A DNA stretch of 64,000 nt, from positions 1-64,000 of the forward strand of contig JALFLB010000060.1 of the NCBI GenBank assembly GCA_022775045.1. The letters run 5' to 3'. The notes beneath the pieces are model-generated. The model saw nothing but the letters and a program-made list of their open reading frames with translations, ran no database searches and was not told where the DNA came from. Numbering within the stretch: the stretch's first letter is position 1; the number at the start of each line of letters is the position of its first letter. The DNA is from Agathobacter sp. Lineage in GTDB: Bacteria > Bacillota > Clostridia > Lachnospirales > Lachnospiraceae. The position numbers and the translations under genes are program-made. Below, piece by piece: positions 51,559-63,343 of this stretch.

Positions 51559-52908
51559 TTATAACATTACTTTCGTAATTAACTCTGCCAACTTTCTTGC
51601 TTCCTCATCAATGACCTGTTGTTCTTTTCCCTCGATCATGACTCTCACTAACGGTTCTGTTCCGGATGGGCGGATAAGAACCCTGCCTTCTCCCGCAAAT
51701 TTCTTTTCAAGTACTTCAATTGCGTCCGCAATCTCAGTATATTCCATATAACTTTCCTTTTTGTGATTCGGAACCTTGGCATTGACAAGTGCCTGTGGTA
51801 GCACCTCCATCACTTTCGTCAACTCCGAAAGCTTCTTTCCCGTCTGTACCATAACCTGAAGAAGATGAAGTGCAGTCAGAAGTCCGTCACCGGTTGTATT
51901 GTCATCTAAAAAAATCACATGACCGGACTGCTCTCCTCCCAGATTATAACCGTTCTCCAGCATATTCTCAAGGACATAACGATCCCCAACTTTTGTTTTT
52001 TCCACATGGATTCCACGATTTTCACCCATCAGACTGAATCCAAGGTTGGTCATTACCGTGACAACAATGGTGTCCTTTTTGAGCTTTCCCTGCTCCTTCA
52101 GAAAATTGCCGCAGACCGCCATAATTTCATCGCCATCCACCAGTTTTCCATTCTCATCAACAGCAAGCATACGGTCTGCATCCCCATCAAACGCAATTCC
52201 TATATCCGCTTTTTCGGATACCACACGGGCACATAGCTCATCCATATGTGTGGACCCGCAATTGGCATTAATATTGGTTCCATCCGGATTCGTATGAATT
52301 GCAATCAGGTCTGCGCCTAAATCCCGTAAAGCTTTTACCGACGTATAAGAGCTTGCGCCTTCCGCACAATCCACCACAATACGAAGATTTGACAGATCAA
52401 CCGGCACCGTTTTCTTCTCAAAATTGATATATTCATCTACGATATCAAATCGATATTCCACCCGACCGATTCCCGGTCCAATTGGGAATACTACATCTTC
52501 CATGTCATTACGAATCAACGCCTCAATTTCATCCTCCAATTGATCCGAAAGCTTATATCCCTCTCCATTAAAGAACTTAATCCCATTAAATTCCATTGGG
52601 TTATGGGATGCAGAAATCACAACTCCTGCATCTACCTTATGCTTCCTTGTAAGGTATGCGATTGCCGGTGTCGGTGCAACCCCGACATAAATGGCATTAG
52701 CTCCCACCGAACATATTCCAGCCATCAGCGCATTCGCTAACATTCCTCCGGAAATTCGAGTATCACAGCCTACAATAATTGTCGGCTGATGGGACTTCTC
52801 CTTTGTCAGTACATACGCCCCTGCCTGACCGAGCTTCATTGCCAATTCAATTGTAAGTTCAGTTCCTGCTACCCCTCTGACTCCGTCGGTTCCAAACATT
52901 CTTGCCAT
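51559..52908 (-). CDS. glmM: Phosphoglucosamine mutase
   Basis: 449 residues, full length. Phosphorylated Ser101 in [13 protein letters not shown], metal loop DGDADRM, sugar loop GGEQSGH, phosphate loop [12 protein letters not shown]. It converts glucosamine-6-P to glucosamine-1-P after GlmS. It lies directly downstream of cdaR, the arrangement of the conserved cdaA-cdaR-glmM operon, in which GlmM can restrain CdaA. Confidence 0.97.
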   Translation of the reverse strand: MARMFGTDGVRGVAGTELTIELAMKLGQAGAYVLTKEKSHQPTIIVGCDTRISGGMLANALMAGICSVGANAIYVGVAPTPAIAYLTRKHKVDAGVVISASHNPMEFNGIKFFNGEGYKLSDQLEDEIEALIRNDMEDVVFPIGPGIGRVEYRFDIVDEYINFEKKTVPVDLSNLRIVVDCAEGASSYTSVKALRDLGADLIAIHTNPDGTNINANCGSTHMDELCARVVSEKADIGIAFDGDADRMLAVDENGKLVDGDEIMAVCGNFLKEQGKLKKDTIVVTVMTNLGFSLMGENRGIHVEKTKVGDRYVLENMLENGYNLGGEQSGHVIFLDDNTTGDGLLTALHLLQVMVQTGKKLSELTKVMEVLPQALVNAKVPNHKKESYMEYTEIADAIEVLEKKFAGEGRVLIRPSGTEPLVRVMIEGKEQQVIDEEARKLAELITKVML

Positions 52909-52922
52909 AATAGAAAAACTCC

Positions 52923-54254
52923 TTATTCATTATTTTCATTATCATCCTGGTCTCCGGTATCCTGTTCATCCCCATTGCCAGAATTCGTATCCTGCGATTC
53001 TTTTAGGGAAATAGTAACTTCAATAGTCACCGGCTGATATGCATATCTATCCTCATCCAACTGCAATTCCAAAGTAACCAAATGGGTTCCTTCTCCCAGC
53101 CCAGTCACATCAATCGATGCCACAAGAGCTGCTGTCGTCAGACGATCCAGATCATTTTTCAAGCCGTTGATCATAACCGGAATGGTTGCACTCTCATAAC
53201 TGATCTCATATCCGTTCTCCAGTCCATGAACTGAAATATGCTCCGTGCCAATCCGGTATGTTTTCTGTTCATATGCCTCAATCCGCACATTGACTGTAAC
53301 TGTCGCATCGGATGGATTCACAAACTCAACTCCCTCCGGAAGATATTCCGAAACATCAATTGTCGTTGAAATATCCGCACGGGCACCGCCCACATTGAGG
53401 ACCTCACCCGGTATCTCGAGAACAGTCAATGGATTCAGCACATTAGAAGCACCTTTAAGCTTGATGGTTTCTGGAGAACTGCTAATCTCTACCACACGAT
53501 ATTCGCCATAAGGCTTTCCGGTTGTAGAAAAATTCAGTGGAATCTCCTTAACACTCAAAATTTTAGCCGAAATCGTAACGGTATCACTACTCAAGGTCAG
53601 ACGTGTTGTATCCACTTCTCTCCCTTCTTTATCATAAAGCACCGGTATCACATTATCTGATAAATTCATGGACATTCCATCCACATCGATTGTAGCAACC
53701 ACTCTGTCAATTTTTTTCACGATGGATGCCGGACCGGAAACACTGAGTACATTTGGATTTGTGACCGTAACTTCTCCCATGGCATAGCCTTCTGCAACTT
53801 TTCCACTCGTATCTGCCGTGATCATAAACCGATGGCTCATCAAATCCTCAAGAGAAATCTCCAGATACTTGTTCTTACCGTTAAATTTCAAAATCGAATT
53901 CTGTCTCTTACTTGAAATTTCAATCGGAACGCTCGCACCATCCCCATCCTTATTCAAAATCATTCGGTTCATGTCTGCAACCGCTACAAAATCCGTATCC
54001 TCCAGCTTATCCAGAACACTTCGTTTCCCAGTTACGGAAAATGACACTGTATTCGTCCCGTTCAAAACCTCATAACATTTATTCAATTCCGTCACAGCAG
54101 AAGCATTTTCCACCATCACATTGGTCGTAAATGTCTTCATTTTTGTAGGATCATCAATATTATATACCACCAACCATAGAATAAACGCAAAAAATATGGC
54201 CAGGATTTTAAAGCCTAAATTATTCGTTAAGGTTTTTAGAATCTTTTTTGCCAT
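52923..54254 (-). CDS. cdaR: CdaR/YbbR-domain regulator of diadenylate cyclase
   Basis: 443 residues. A single N-terminal helix ([19 protein letters not shown]) is followed by about four extracellular YbbR domains and an acidic tail ([12 protein letters not shown]). CdaR modulates CdaA at the membrane. The start is ATG 54254 with AGGAGG inside the end of cdaA; the two genes overlap by 35 bases. Confidence 0.93.
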   Translation of the reverse strand: MAKKILKTLTNNLGFKILAIFFAFILWLVVYNIDDPTKMKTFTTNVMVENASAVTELNKCYEVLNGTNTVSFSVTGKRSVLDKLEDTDFVAVADMNRMILNKDGDGASVPIEISSKRQNSILKFNGKNKYLEISLEDLMSHRFMITADTSGKVAEGYAMGEVTVTNPNVLSVSGPASIVKKIDRVVATIDVDGMSMNLSDNVIPVLYDKEGREVDTTRLTLSSDTVTISAKILSVKEIPLNFSTTGKPYGEYRVVEISSSPETIKLKGASNVLNPLTVLEIPGEVLNVGGARADISTTIDVSEYLPEGVEFVNPSDATVTVNVRIEAYEQKTYRIGTEHISVHGLENGYEISYESATIPVMINGLKNDLDRLTTAALVASIDVTGLGEGTHLVTLELQLDEDRYAYQPVTIEVTISLKESQDTNSGNGDEQDTGDQDDNENNE

Positions 54255-55125
54255 TCTTAAACCTCCTTCTAAGCAACTCAAGCTTTGTTACCTCATGATT
54301 TCGATTTTGAAGATACTTAAGCTTGTTTCTAAGGAAATCAGCATCAATTCCGTGATAAATCTGCCCCCTCATAGCAACCGATACCTTACCGGTCTCCTCT
54401 GAAACCACAATCGTCATGGAATCACTTACTTCACTAATTCCGACCGCCGCACGATGCCTCGTGCCCAAATCCTTACTTAAAGACAAGCTGTCGGAAAGAG
54501 GCAGATAACAGGTAGCCGATACCACACGATTTCCTCGCACGATTACAGCGCCATCATGTAACGGTGTATTTTTTTCAAAAATGTTGATCAGCAGCTGACT
54601 GCTTAAAATCGCATCCACATCAATTCCTGTTCTTACATACTCATTAAGAAGGATTTCATCCTCAATGACAATCAGCGCACCTGTCTTAACTTTACCCATT
54701 GCATAGCATGCCTTAATCAGCTCATCAATTGTTCTATCAGAAAATTTGTTTTCCTCCGTTCTTCCAATATTGAACAGACTTCCAAAAATATTTTTCCCAC
54801 CAAGATTCTCAAGTGCCTTGCGAAGTTCCGGCTGAAAAATGATAACCAGTGCAATCAGGCCAACGTTCAATGTATTTTCCGCCAGCCAGAGAATCGTATT
54901 CATCTGGAAAACGGCTGCAATCAGTACAAAGAGCAAAATGATCATAATACCCTTAAACAAATTCCAGGCACGTGTGCTCTTAATCCAAAGCAGGATATGA
55001 TAGAACAGGAAAGAAATGATCAGAATCTCAACAATATCAACCCATGACATGGAGATATCCGGCATACCCAGCAAGGCTGCCGCCTGATCATAAAATTCAC
55101 TTAACCTGCCCAGAAAATTCTGCAT
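54220..55125 (-). CDS. cdaA: Diadenylate cyclase CdaA
   Basis: 301 residues. Three N-terminal helices (about 30-50, 55-75, 80-98) precede the DAC domain with the DGA motif (191-193) and RHR motif (223-225), both intact. It makes cyclic di-AMP, which controls potassium and osmolyte uptake and wall homeostasis. AAGGGAG precedes the ATG. The strongly basic C-terminus ([12 protein letters not shown]) lies in the overlap with cdaR. Confidence 0.97.
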   Translation of the reverse strand: MQNFLGRLSEFYDQAAALLGMPDISMSWVDIVEILIISFLFYHILLWIKSTRAWNLFKGIMIILLFVLIAAVFQMNTILWLAENTLNVGLIALVIIFQPELRKALENLGGKNIFGSLFNIGRTEENKFSDRTIDELIKACYAMGKVKTGALIVIEDEILLNEYVRTGIDVDAILSSQLLINIFEKNTPLHDGAVIVRGNRVVSATCYLPLSDSLSLSKDLGTRHRAAVGISEVSDSMTIVVSEETGKVSVAMRGQIYHGIDADFLRNKLKYLQNRNHEVTKLELLRRRFKNGKKDSKNLNE

Positions 55126-55136
55126 TGCTTTCTCCC

Positions 55137-56180
55137 TTATTTCAACAAATCTTCGTCAATATCAAGTTCCTGTGCAATCACCCGTCTGCTTGTTTCCTCT
55201 TCCTCCGGTGTTGGCACCGGTCTTGAATGATCGATTCTTTTCCCCATGCTGGCAGTATTGCCAAAGTGCTTTACTGTCACTTCCTTGACTGCCACCATTT
55301 TTTTCGGCACTGCCTTCACATAGTAATAGTAATCATCATCCTCAAATTGTACCCGTTCTGTGCGGTCATAATCCAGATTCATAAAAAGAAACTGTAATAC
55401 AAAGGCAATCAGCATAGTCAAAACATTCCCAACCAAAAGCCATACTGTCTTACCGGTAATTCCAAGTACCAGAAAACCAACAAACAATCCTGCAATCTCA
55501 ATCAGTGCACCCGAAATAATGGCCAGTGTCCATGCATGATCCACTTCCAGTCTGCGCACCACATAAACAACTATCGCTGTGACAACAAAAATGGCAATCA
55601 CCAGGTACATTTCCTTATTGCTCAACAGCTGTCCCACCGAAATATCAAACTTAGACGTGGTGTCCTCATTCTCCACAACATTCATAAGCGTTGCCGCATT
55701 CTGCTGAATTCCATAAAGGAAATAGTAGAGCACCGTTCCGCAGACAACTGCGATCACCGAATATGCACTTCTTAACAGACTGCATCCCACCGGCATAATA
55801 TATGGGATATTCAACTTAAAACAAATCGGAGTAAGAACCGCTACAATCCCATCCTTTGGTGAAAAGCGAAAATACAGAAAAAACAATACCGCAAACAAAA
55901 TAAGCGTAGTTGCCGCGACTTCCATAGACAATGCATACATATCTGCCAGAACCAGTATTGCACCTATCCATATCATGGCATTAACCGGCAAAACAGCGCA
56001 CACCAAAGCAAGAATCAACGCGATGGGAATACTGCTTATTTTCTCCATAAAACCAATATTGGTATTAATCATGCAAAAGAGGGATAATGCAACCGCAAAT
56101 TTGACCACCGGGAATAAATAAGTCTCGTATTTACTATAAAAACGGATCAACCGATCCTTCATTTCCAATAATTTTGTCAT
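55137..56180 (-). CDS. Conserved polytopic membrane protein upstream of cdaA
   Basis: 347 residues. About eight helices occupy the first 265 residues and a cytoplasmic C-terminal tail follows (about 270-347) with DDDYYYYVKAVPKK and a terminal acidic region. No family is recognised. It sits 11 bases before cdaA, so is likely co-expressed and possibly linked to c-di-AMP control. That link is inference from position. Confidence 0.7.
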   Translation of the reverse strand: MTKLLEMKDRLIRFYSKYETYLFPVVKFAVALSLFCMINTNIGFMEKISSIPIALILALVCAVLPVNAMIWIGAILVLADMYALSMEVAATTLILFAVLFFLYFRFSPKDGIVAVLTPICFKLNIPYIMPVGCSLLRSAYSVIAVVCGTVLYYFLYGIQQNAATLMNVVENEDTTSKFDISVGQLLSNKEMYLVIAIFVVTAIVVYVVRRLEVDHAWTLAIISGALIEIAGLFVGFLVLGITGKTVWLLVGNVLTMLIAFVLQFLFMNLDYDRTERVQFEDDDYYYYVKAVPKKMVAVKEVTVKHFGNTASMGKRIDHSRPVPTPEEEETSRRVIAQELDIDEDLLK

Positions 56181-56190
56181 AAAGCCTCCT

Positions 56191-56595
56191 TTACGCTTTT
56201 AATCTGCTCTCCCGCTGATATATTTTGCGGACTTTTTTCATATGCTCGACATACTTCCGAAGCTTTCTGCGTCCACGATCATATCGGATACAGTAAACAG
56301 CTGCCGTCACAATCAGATATACAGCCATAAAGGCAACATATAATACAATAAACCGAATTGCAAGATTTGCAAGTTCTGTGCCGTTTATATAAGCTGTGAG
56401 CGCTGTAAGATCACTGATTCCCCACAGCACAACAAGTAAAACAAATGCTATTGTTCCCGAGAAAAAGCTCTTTACCAGTTCTTTTCCCACATAGTCCCAC
56501 ATATAGTATTGCCCCATAGGGCGACATTTTTTTTCTTCGCGTTCATCAAAGACTGCCATCTGGAATAATTCCCTGACACGTTCTTCGTTGATCAT
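56191..56595 (-). CDS. Small membrane protein
   Basis: 134 residues. A charged head (INEERVRELFQMAVFDEREEKK) precedes two helices (about 45-70 and 80-105) and a basic tail (RGRRKLRKYVEHMKKVRK). The start is ATG 56595 after GGGAGG. It is 10 bases before the next membrane gene. Not recognised. Confidence 0.65.
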   Translation of the reverse strand: MINEERVRELFQMAVFDEREEKKCRPMGQYYMWDYVGKELVKSFFSGTIAFVLLVVLWGISDLTALTAYINGTELANLAIRFIVLYVAFMAVYLIVTAAVYCIRYDRGRRKLRKYVEHMKKVRKIYQRESRLKA

Positions 56596-56641
56596 ATCAT
56601 CCCTCCCTGCGGAAAAACCGCACATGCCACTCATGTAAAAA

Positions 56642-56657
56642 GTCCCGGAAATCCGGG
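56642..56657. terminator. Short GC hairpin
   Basis: CCCGG-AAAT-CCGGG inverted repeat just upstream of the small membrane-protein gene. Weak terminator or processing hairpin downstream of yvyF. Confidence 0.4.
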
Positions 56658-56671
56658 GCTATCATTAATCC

Positions 56672-56741
56672 AATCGCATTCATATGCCTCTGGCATGGCG
56701 ATCCACACAGGTAATGATTGTGTGATACACAATCATTACCT
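56672..56741 (-). repeat. Structured repeat, copy 1
   Basis: On the minus strand: an 11-bp stem GTAATGATTGT/ACAATCATTAC, extendable to a perfect 15 bp, then a second hairpin ATCGC...GCGAT enclosing ATGCC-AGA-GGCAT. It starts 12 bases after the yvyF stop. Copy 2 at 62505-62573 has the same layout with changed bases that keep pairing. Confidence 0.6.
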
Positions 56742-56753
56742 CCTCACAATCCC

Positions 56754-57158
56754 TTAATTCTGTAAAAATCGCATACGATCCCTATCATGGACCGGTTTCT
56801 TTGGTTCAGGCTTCTTCGGCCGGTCAATTGCATTCATAAGCTCATTCGCCACATTGGATTTACATTCATCACAAAAACGACCTGTACAAATAGGTCTGCC
56901 ACAATTCTCACATACAATTCCAGCCACCGTAGCATCCGATAAAACCAGTCGCTCCTCCCGAACCCACTGTTTAATCTGCTTCACAGTCACATCATTATCA
57001 ATTGCCGTCTGCTCCACAGATGAATTCGGGTGTTCCCTCAGATATGTCTTAACCTCCACAAACTTATCCTCGAGTGCCTTCTGACAGGCCGGACAAATCC
57101 TTTCACGTCCCAACACATTAAAAAGTCTTCCACATGATTTACAATTTCTAACGTCCAT
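56754..57158 (-). CDS. YvyF-like flagellar-region zinc-ribbon/HTH protein
   Basis: 134 residues. An N-terminal zinc ribbon (CKSCGRLF ... CPACQ), a helix-turn-helix-like middle (SSVEQTAIDNDVTVKQIKQWV) and a second ribbon (CENCGRPICTGRFCDEC). This matches the YvyF/TIGR03826 type found next to comF and flgM in Bacillus. Here comFC is 11 bases upstream, as in Bacillus, but flgM and flagellar genes do not follow. Role unknown. Confidence 0.8.
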   Translation of the reverse strand: MDVRNCKSCGRLFNVLGRERICPACQKALEDKFVEVKTYLREHPNSSVEQTAIDNDVTVKQIKQWVREERLVLSDATVAGIVCENCGRPICTGRFCDECKSNVANELMNAIDRPKKPEPKKPVHDRDRMRFLQN

Positions 57159-57169
57159 ACTGCTTCCTC

Positions 57170-59439
<2,270 letters not shown>

Positions 59440-59461
59440 TCATTCCCCCAATACTTTTGTT

Positions 59462-60655
59462 CTATCCCAGACGAATCCGGTTTATCAGCGTAATCTTTGC
59501 CGCCTTATCCTCGAACTGTGCTTCCGGCATTGCATCAGTAGTAAACCCAATCTCTCCATCTATGCCAGCATCTATATATGCCACATTACCAAATACGCTT
59601 TCAACCTTTGCACGATCCGAAGATGTCCGTACGAAAAAGCTGTTAACACTATCCTTATAATCCACCAGTGTAAGCTTCTCCGGTTTCCAATCAATATAGA
59701 TATTTGTATTTTTATGTTTTGTCATATCTACCACATCAGCAACAACTGCGCTGGCTGTCGGAAGCTTCCCGGCTCCACTTCCATAGAACATAGCATCTCC
59801 CAGCACATTTCCATGCACAAAAATGCCGTTGAAAACATCGTTAACTCCACAGAGCGGATGTTCACTGCTGAGCATAAACGGAGCCACCATGCAGGAATAA
59901 CTTCCCTGTGTCTTTCGACTGGAAGCTAAAAGTTTGATTGAACGATTCATAATCTGCGCATACTTAAAATCCGTCGCACTGATTTTTGTAATCCCTTCAC
60001 AGTAAATATCCTCAAAATCCACTTGCTGACCGCATACCAAAGAAGTCAGAATAGCAATCTTACGGCACGGATCATGTCCTTCGATATCTGCCGTCGGATC
60101 TTTCTCCGCATACCCCTTTGCCTGTGCATCCTTTAAAACTTCATCAAAATCGGCCCCCTCTTTCGCCATCTTGGTCAGCATATAATTGGTAGTTCCATTT
60201 AAAATACCGGTAATCTCCTCGATTTCATCTGCTGTCAAACATTTATTAAGAGGACGGATAATCGGAATTCCACCACCGACACTTGCCTCAAACTGGAAAT
60301 TCACGTTGTGTTCTCTTGCAATCCGAATTAATTCTGCGCCCTTCGCCGCAACCAGGTTCTTATTCGATGTCGCTACCTGCTTCCCGGCCTCAAGCATTGC
60401 TTTTACAAACGTATATGCCGGCTCCACGCCTCCCATTGTCTCAACAACAATACCGATTTCCGGATCATTAACGATTATCTGGTAATCATGTACAATAGCA
60501 TCTTCCATCGGATCCCCCGGAAAATCCCGAAGATCAAGAATATATTTTACCTCGACCGGCTCCCCTGCTCTCTGTGCTATTTTCTCCTTATTAATTCTTA
60601 ATACATCCACAACACCAGATCCAATGGTGCCATAACCCATTACTGCAATCTTCAT
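59462..60655 (-). CDS. hom: Homoserine dehydrogenase
   Basis: 397 residues. NAD(P)-binding VMGYGTIGSGV, then ATSNKNLVAAKG, GGGIPIIRPL, GILNGTTNYML and DPTADIEGHDPCRKIAIL. It reduces aspartate semialdehyde to homoserine for threonine and methionine. It lacks the C-terminal ACT domain of many homologues, but an ACT-domain protein is encoded immediately upstream and may fill the regulatory role. The start is ATG 60655, eight bases after AGGGAG. Confidence 0.94.
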   Translation of the reverse strand: MKIAVMGYGTIGSGVVDVLRINKEKIAQRAGEPVEVKYILDLRDFPGDPMEDAIVHDYQIIVNDPEIGIVVETMGGVEPAYTFVKAMLEAGKQVATSNKNLVAAKGAELIRIAREHNVNFQFEASVGGGIPIIRPLNKCLTADEIEEITGILNGTTNYMLTKMAKEGADFDEVLKDAQAKGYAEKDPTADIEGHDPCRKIAILTSLVCGQQVDFEDIYCEGITKISATDFKYAQIMNRSIKLLASSRKTQGSYSCMVAPFMLSSEHPLCGVNDVFNGIFVHGNVLGDAMFYGSGAGKLPTASAVVADVVDMTKHKNTNIYIDWKPEKLTLVDYKDSVNSFFVRTSSDRAKVESVFGNVAYIDAGIDGEIGFTTDAMPEAQFEDKAAKITLINRIRLG

Positions 60656-60660
60656 TTTTT

Positions 60661-61104
60661 TCACTCCCTGGCTATTATTTTTGCGTAATGAATCCCCTGC
60701 ACGGATTCAATACTGTTCTTCATATCTTCCACATTGCCTGTTGCAGGAAACACATCAATACTGAGCGACAGTGAAGCAATTCCATTAACCGGAATGCTCT
60801 GATGGATCGTCAATACATTGGCATGAAATTCTGCAATTGTCTTAAGAACCACCGATAGCAGTCCCGGCTCATCGTCGAGTTGAATCACCATCGTTATGGT
60901 CTTCCCCTTTGCATTCTCATGATATGGAAAAATATCATCCTTATACTTGTAGAAGGAACTTCTACTAATCCCCACTGCCTCCGTGGCATCTGCAACGGAT
61001 TCCACTTTACCGGAATCAAGCAGCCGCTTCGCCTCCACAACCCTGAGCAGTACCTCCGGCACAGCTTTTTCCCGTAATACGAAAAAAGATGTCTTCTCTG
61101 CCAT
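60661..61104 (-). CDS. ACT-domain protein (PheB/UPF0735 type)
   Basis: 147 residues. The N-terminal helical region has a putative HTH (VADATEAVGISRSSFYKYKDDI). The C-terminal ACT domain (about 70-147: TITMVIQLDDEPGLLSVVLKTIAEFHANVLTI, split here by motif) binds amino acids in the family. The start is ATG 61104 with AGGGAGG. The next gene, hom, starts five bases after its stop, so it is probably the amino-acid sensor of homoserine synthesis. Confidence 0.88.
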   Translation of the reverse strand: MAEKTSFFVLREKAVPEVLLRVVEAKRLLDSGKVESVADATEAVGISRSSFYKYKDDIFPYHENAKGKTITMVIQLDDEPGLLSVVLKTIAEFHANVLTIHQSIPVNGIASLSLSIDVFPATGNVEDMKNSIESVQGIHYAKIIARE

Positions 61105-61171
61105 CTTATTCCCTCCTTTGCGTTGTCTGCCTACGACCGACACCTGTGCTCACTCGAAAGATTCTAACATA

Positions 61172-61202
61172 ATAAGGCGAGGCTTGCAAGCCCTCGCCTT
61201 AT
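61172..61202. terminator. Hairpin between SPFH gene and ACT-hom operon
   Basis: ATAAGGCGAG(G)CTT / AAGCCCTCGCCTTAT, a 14-bp stem with one bulge. Likely terminator of the SPFH gene, though the T-run is poor on both sides. Confidence 0.6.
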
Positions 61203-61224
61203 AGAATCGTATCTATTATATCAA

Positions 61225-62463
61225 TTAAGCACGTGGCTTTCCACAATTACTGCAGAACTTACCACTGTTTACCTGACCGCAGGAACAGGTCCACTCCGCT
61301 GCAGGAGCCGGCTTTCCACATTCACTGCAGAACTTACCGCTGTTTACCTGACCACAGGAACAGGTCCATGTCCCCGCCGGTGCCGCTGCCTGCGGATTAC
61401 CTGCTGATCCCATTGCCTGTGCATTGCCTGTTGCACCTGCCATCTGTGCCTGTGTCGCAGCCACATTCTGCTGCTGCATCTGCATCTGGGCAAGATTAAC
61501 ATTAGAGGCCGCTCCCATCACACCTCCTGTCACATTGGAAGCCATACCCATTCCCATAAAACCGGCCATGGATCCGTTGGCATTACTTCCGGCTGCCTCG
61601 AGCCCCCGGGCAACTGCTCCCTGCACATATCCTTCTCGAATGGTCGGGTCCGAGAGCATCGCGCCCTCATTTCTCATGTTGATCAACTTCTGGGAATCCT
61701 CATTGTAGGATACTGTCAGACCAACTGCCTGAATCTCCATACCACGGGTCTGATTCCATTCCTGATCCAAAATGGAAGACATATATTGTCCTAGTTCTCT
61801 TGCCTTGCTGGAAACATAAGAAATCCGGATTCCGTCCGCAGACATCTGATTAATGGCAGACTGCAACGCCTCTAAAAATTCTGACAAATACTGTTCATTA
61901 ATCTCATCAATTTCCACATGATCCTTATTTCTCGGAATAGCCTCCGCATAAAACTGCAGAGGATTCACAATTTTAATGGAATAGTTTCCATGTGCACGAA
62001 GAAACAGTTCTGCATTATAAAAAGAATCAAAATAATTGATTGGCTGTCTTGTTCCAAACTTAATTCCCTTGATTTCCTGAAGATTAATAAAGAAAACCTT
62101 TTGTGCCGTTGGTGTCTGTCCTCCGAATCGAATTCGGTCAAAGGACTCCTTCAAACTGTCACCAAACTGACCGTTAAACATGGATGGCAGAGAGGAATTG
62201 TCCACTTTATAATATCCTGGTTCCGCTGTGTAATCTACAATCTTACCGCCATCGACAAGCAACATAAATTGATTATCATACACATGAATAACAGAACCAT
62301 TTGTTACTGTATCCTCTGTCCCTTTACGATTCTGTCCCTTTCGCATAAGAACACCGCGGGCAAAAACGGTCTGATCTCCCATATTGTCCGCCTCATACAC
62401 CTCAAGCCACTGGTCGGCAAACGCACCTCCAATTGCCTGCGTTACTGCTTTTATAATTCCCAT
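61225..62463 (-). CDS. SPFH-domain protein with duplicated zinc ribbon
   Basis: 412 residues. YdjI-type SPFH domain (about 20-275), a Gly/Ala/Met/Gln-rich linker (about 285-360), then two zinc ribbons with pattern CSCGQVNSGKFCS-CGKP. The ribbons are encoded by a 75-bp tandem repeat. In Bacillus, ydjI is in the pspA operon and linked to membrane stress. Here it neighbours a YdjG-like gene. Strong AAGGAGGAG site. Confidence 0.85.
   Translation of the reverse strand: MGIIKAVTQAIGGAFADQWLEVYEADNMGDQTVFARGVLMRKGQNRKGTEDTVTNGSVIHVYDNQFMLLVDGGKIVDYTAEPGYYKVDNSSLPSMFNGQFGDSLKESFDRIRFGGQTPTAQKVFFINLQEIKGIKFGTRQPINYFDSFYNAELFLRAHGNYSIKIVNPLQFYAEAIPRNKDHVEIDEINEQYLSEFLEALQSAINQMSADGIRISYVSSKARELGQYMSSILDQEWNQTRGMEIQAVGLTVSYNEDSQKLINMRNEGAMLSDPTIREGYVQGAVARGLEAAGSNANGSMAGFMGMGMASNVTGGVMGAASNVNLAQMQMQQQNVAATQAQMAGATGNAQAMGSAGNPQAAAPAGTWTCSCGQVNSGKFCSECGKPAPAAEWTCSCGQVNSGKFCSNCGKPRA
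61235..61369. repeat. 75-bp tandem duplication of the zinc-ribbon coding DNA
   Basis: Copies at 61235-61294 and 61310-61369 (period 75), differing at about five positions over 60 bases. It duplicates the C-terminal zinc ribbon of the SPFH protein. Confidence 0.85.
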
Positions 62464-62504
62464 ATTCTCCTCCTTATTCTATTTCATCATTACTGTATGG
62501 AGCA

Positions 62505-62573
62505 AATCGCATAAAGCATGCCTTCAACATGGCGATTCGCGCAAGTCATGACCGTACCTCTTACAATCATTAC
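62505..62573 (-). repeat. Structured repeat, copy 2
   Basis: Minus strand: GTAATGATTGT, a 7-base loop and ACGGTCATGAC pair with two G-U pairs and one mismatch. Seven bases later a second hairpin AATCGC...GCGATT encloses ATGTT-GAA-GGCAT. Same geometry as copy 1. It begins at the stop codon of the YdjG-like gene. Confidence 0.6.
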
Positions 62574-63343
62574 ATTACATGATTATAATCGACTTCAGTT
62601 AATTTGTGAAGTGACCATACTTTAATATTGATTGGCGTCACGGCCAGACCGCAGAATTCACAGACCATCTGCCCGATTTTCCGGATTGGGGCACCACAGT
62701 TCGGACAGGTCGTTCCCACAGCATTGTCAAACTCGACAACCTCACTGTTCTGTATGTACATAAGCTCCATATTATACTTGGTCTGTCGCTTGCGCTCCCT
62801 TGAGCCTTCCGTTACCCGGTCCTGTTCCACCTTATAATGGTAGTATTCGACCGCACTCTGAATTGTGATGATGCACTTTCCCTGTTCCTTGCGGTAGTTC
62901 GCTATCTCCGTCTGATGAATGTGGATATCCCGGTAGATTTCTCTCACACCTGATTCCTGATTTTCTGCAATCCTGTTGGCAACCTGGTTACGTACATCCT
63001 CCGACGCCTCCACCAGCTGATCAACATTTTCCGAAGAGATGGCAATTAAAGCGGAAGTCAGCATATTCTCCGCCTTGTGCTCAAACTCCTCCCAGACAAA
63101 ATCTGGAAAATCCCTCATAATCTGTGGTTCCATCAGTCGAGTCATACTTGATACCGACTTTGGCGTCTCCGCAGCCAGATCTACCTGACGGTTAATTCCA
63201 TCCACAATACTATCCGTACCAAAAACCTTACGGGAAAACTGACGAAGTCTCTGCCGGATCACCAGTGTCCCCACTCCTGCCACAGCAAAGATTGAAGCAA
63301 GCACCCCCAGCCCCACAACAACTCCAATATTCAACATGATCAT
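62570..63343 (-). CDS. YdjG-like Tim44-type protein with zinc ribbon
   Basis: 257 residues. One N-terminal helix ([20 protein letters not shown]), a Tim44-like cone domain (about 75-195: [32 protein letters not shown]) and a zinc ribbon (CPNCGAPI ... CEFCG). Partner of the SPFH protein in many Firmicutes. Its start overlaps the prfB stop by four bases (ATGA) with GGAGGGTG upstream. Confidence 0.75.
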   Translation of the reverse strand: MIMLNIGVVVGLGVLASIFAVAGVGTLVIRQRLRQFSRKVFGTDSIVDGINRQVDLAAETPKSVSSMTRLMEPQIMRDFPDFVWEEFEHKAENMLTSALIAISSENVDQLVEASEDVRNQVANRIAENQESGVREIYRDIHIHQTEIANYRKEQGKCIITIQSAVEYYHYKVEQDRVTEGSRERKRQTKYNMELMYIQNSEVVEFDNAVGTTCPNCGAPIRKIGQMVCEFCGLAVTPINIKVWSLHKLTEVDYNHVM

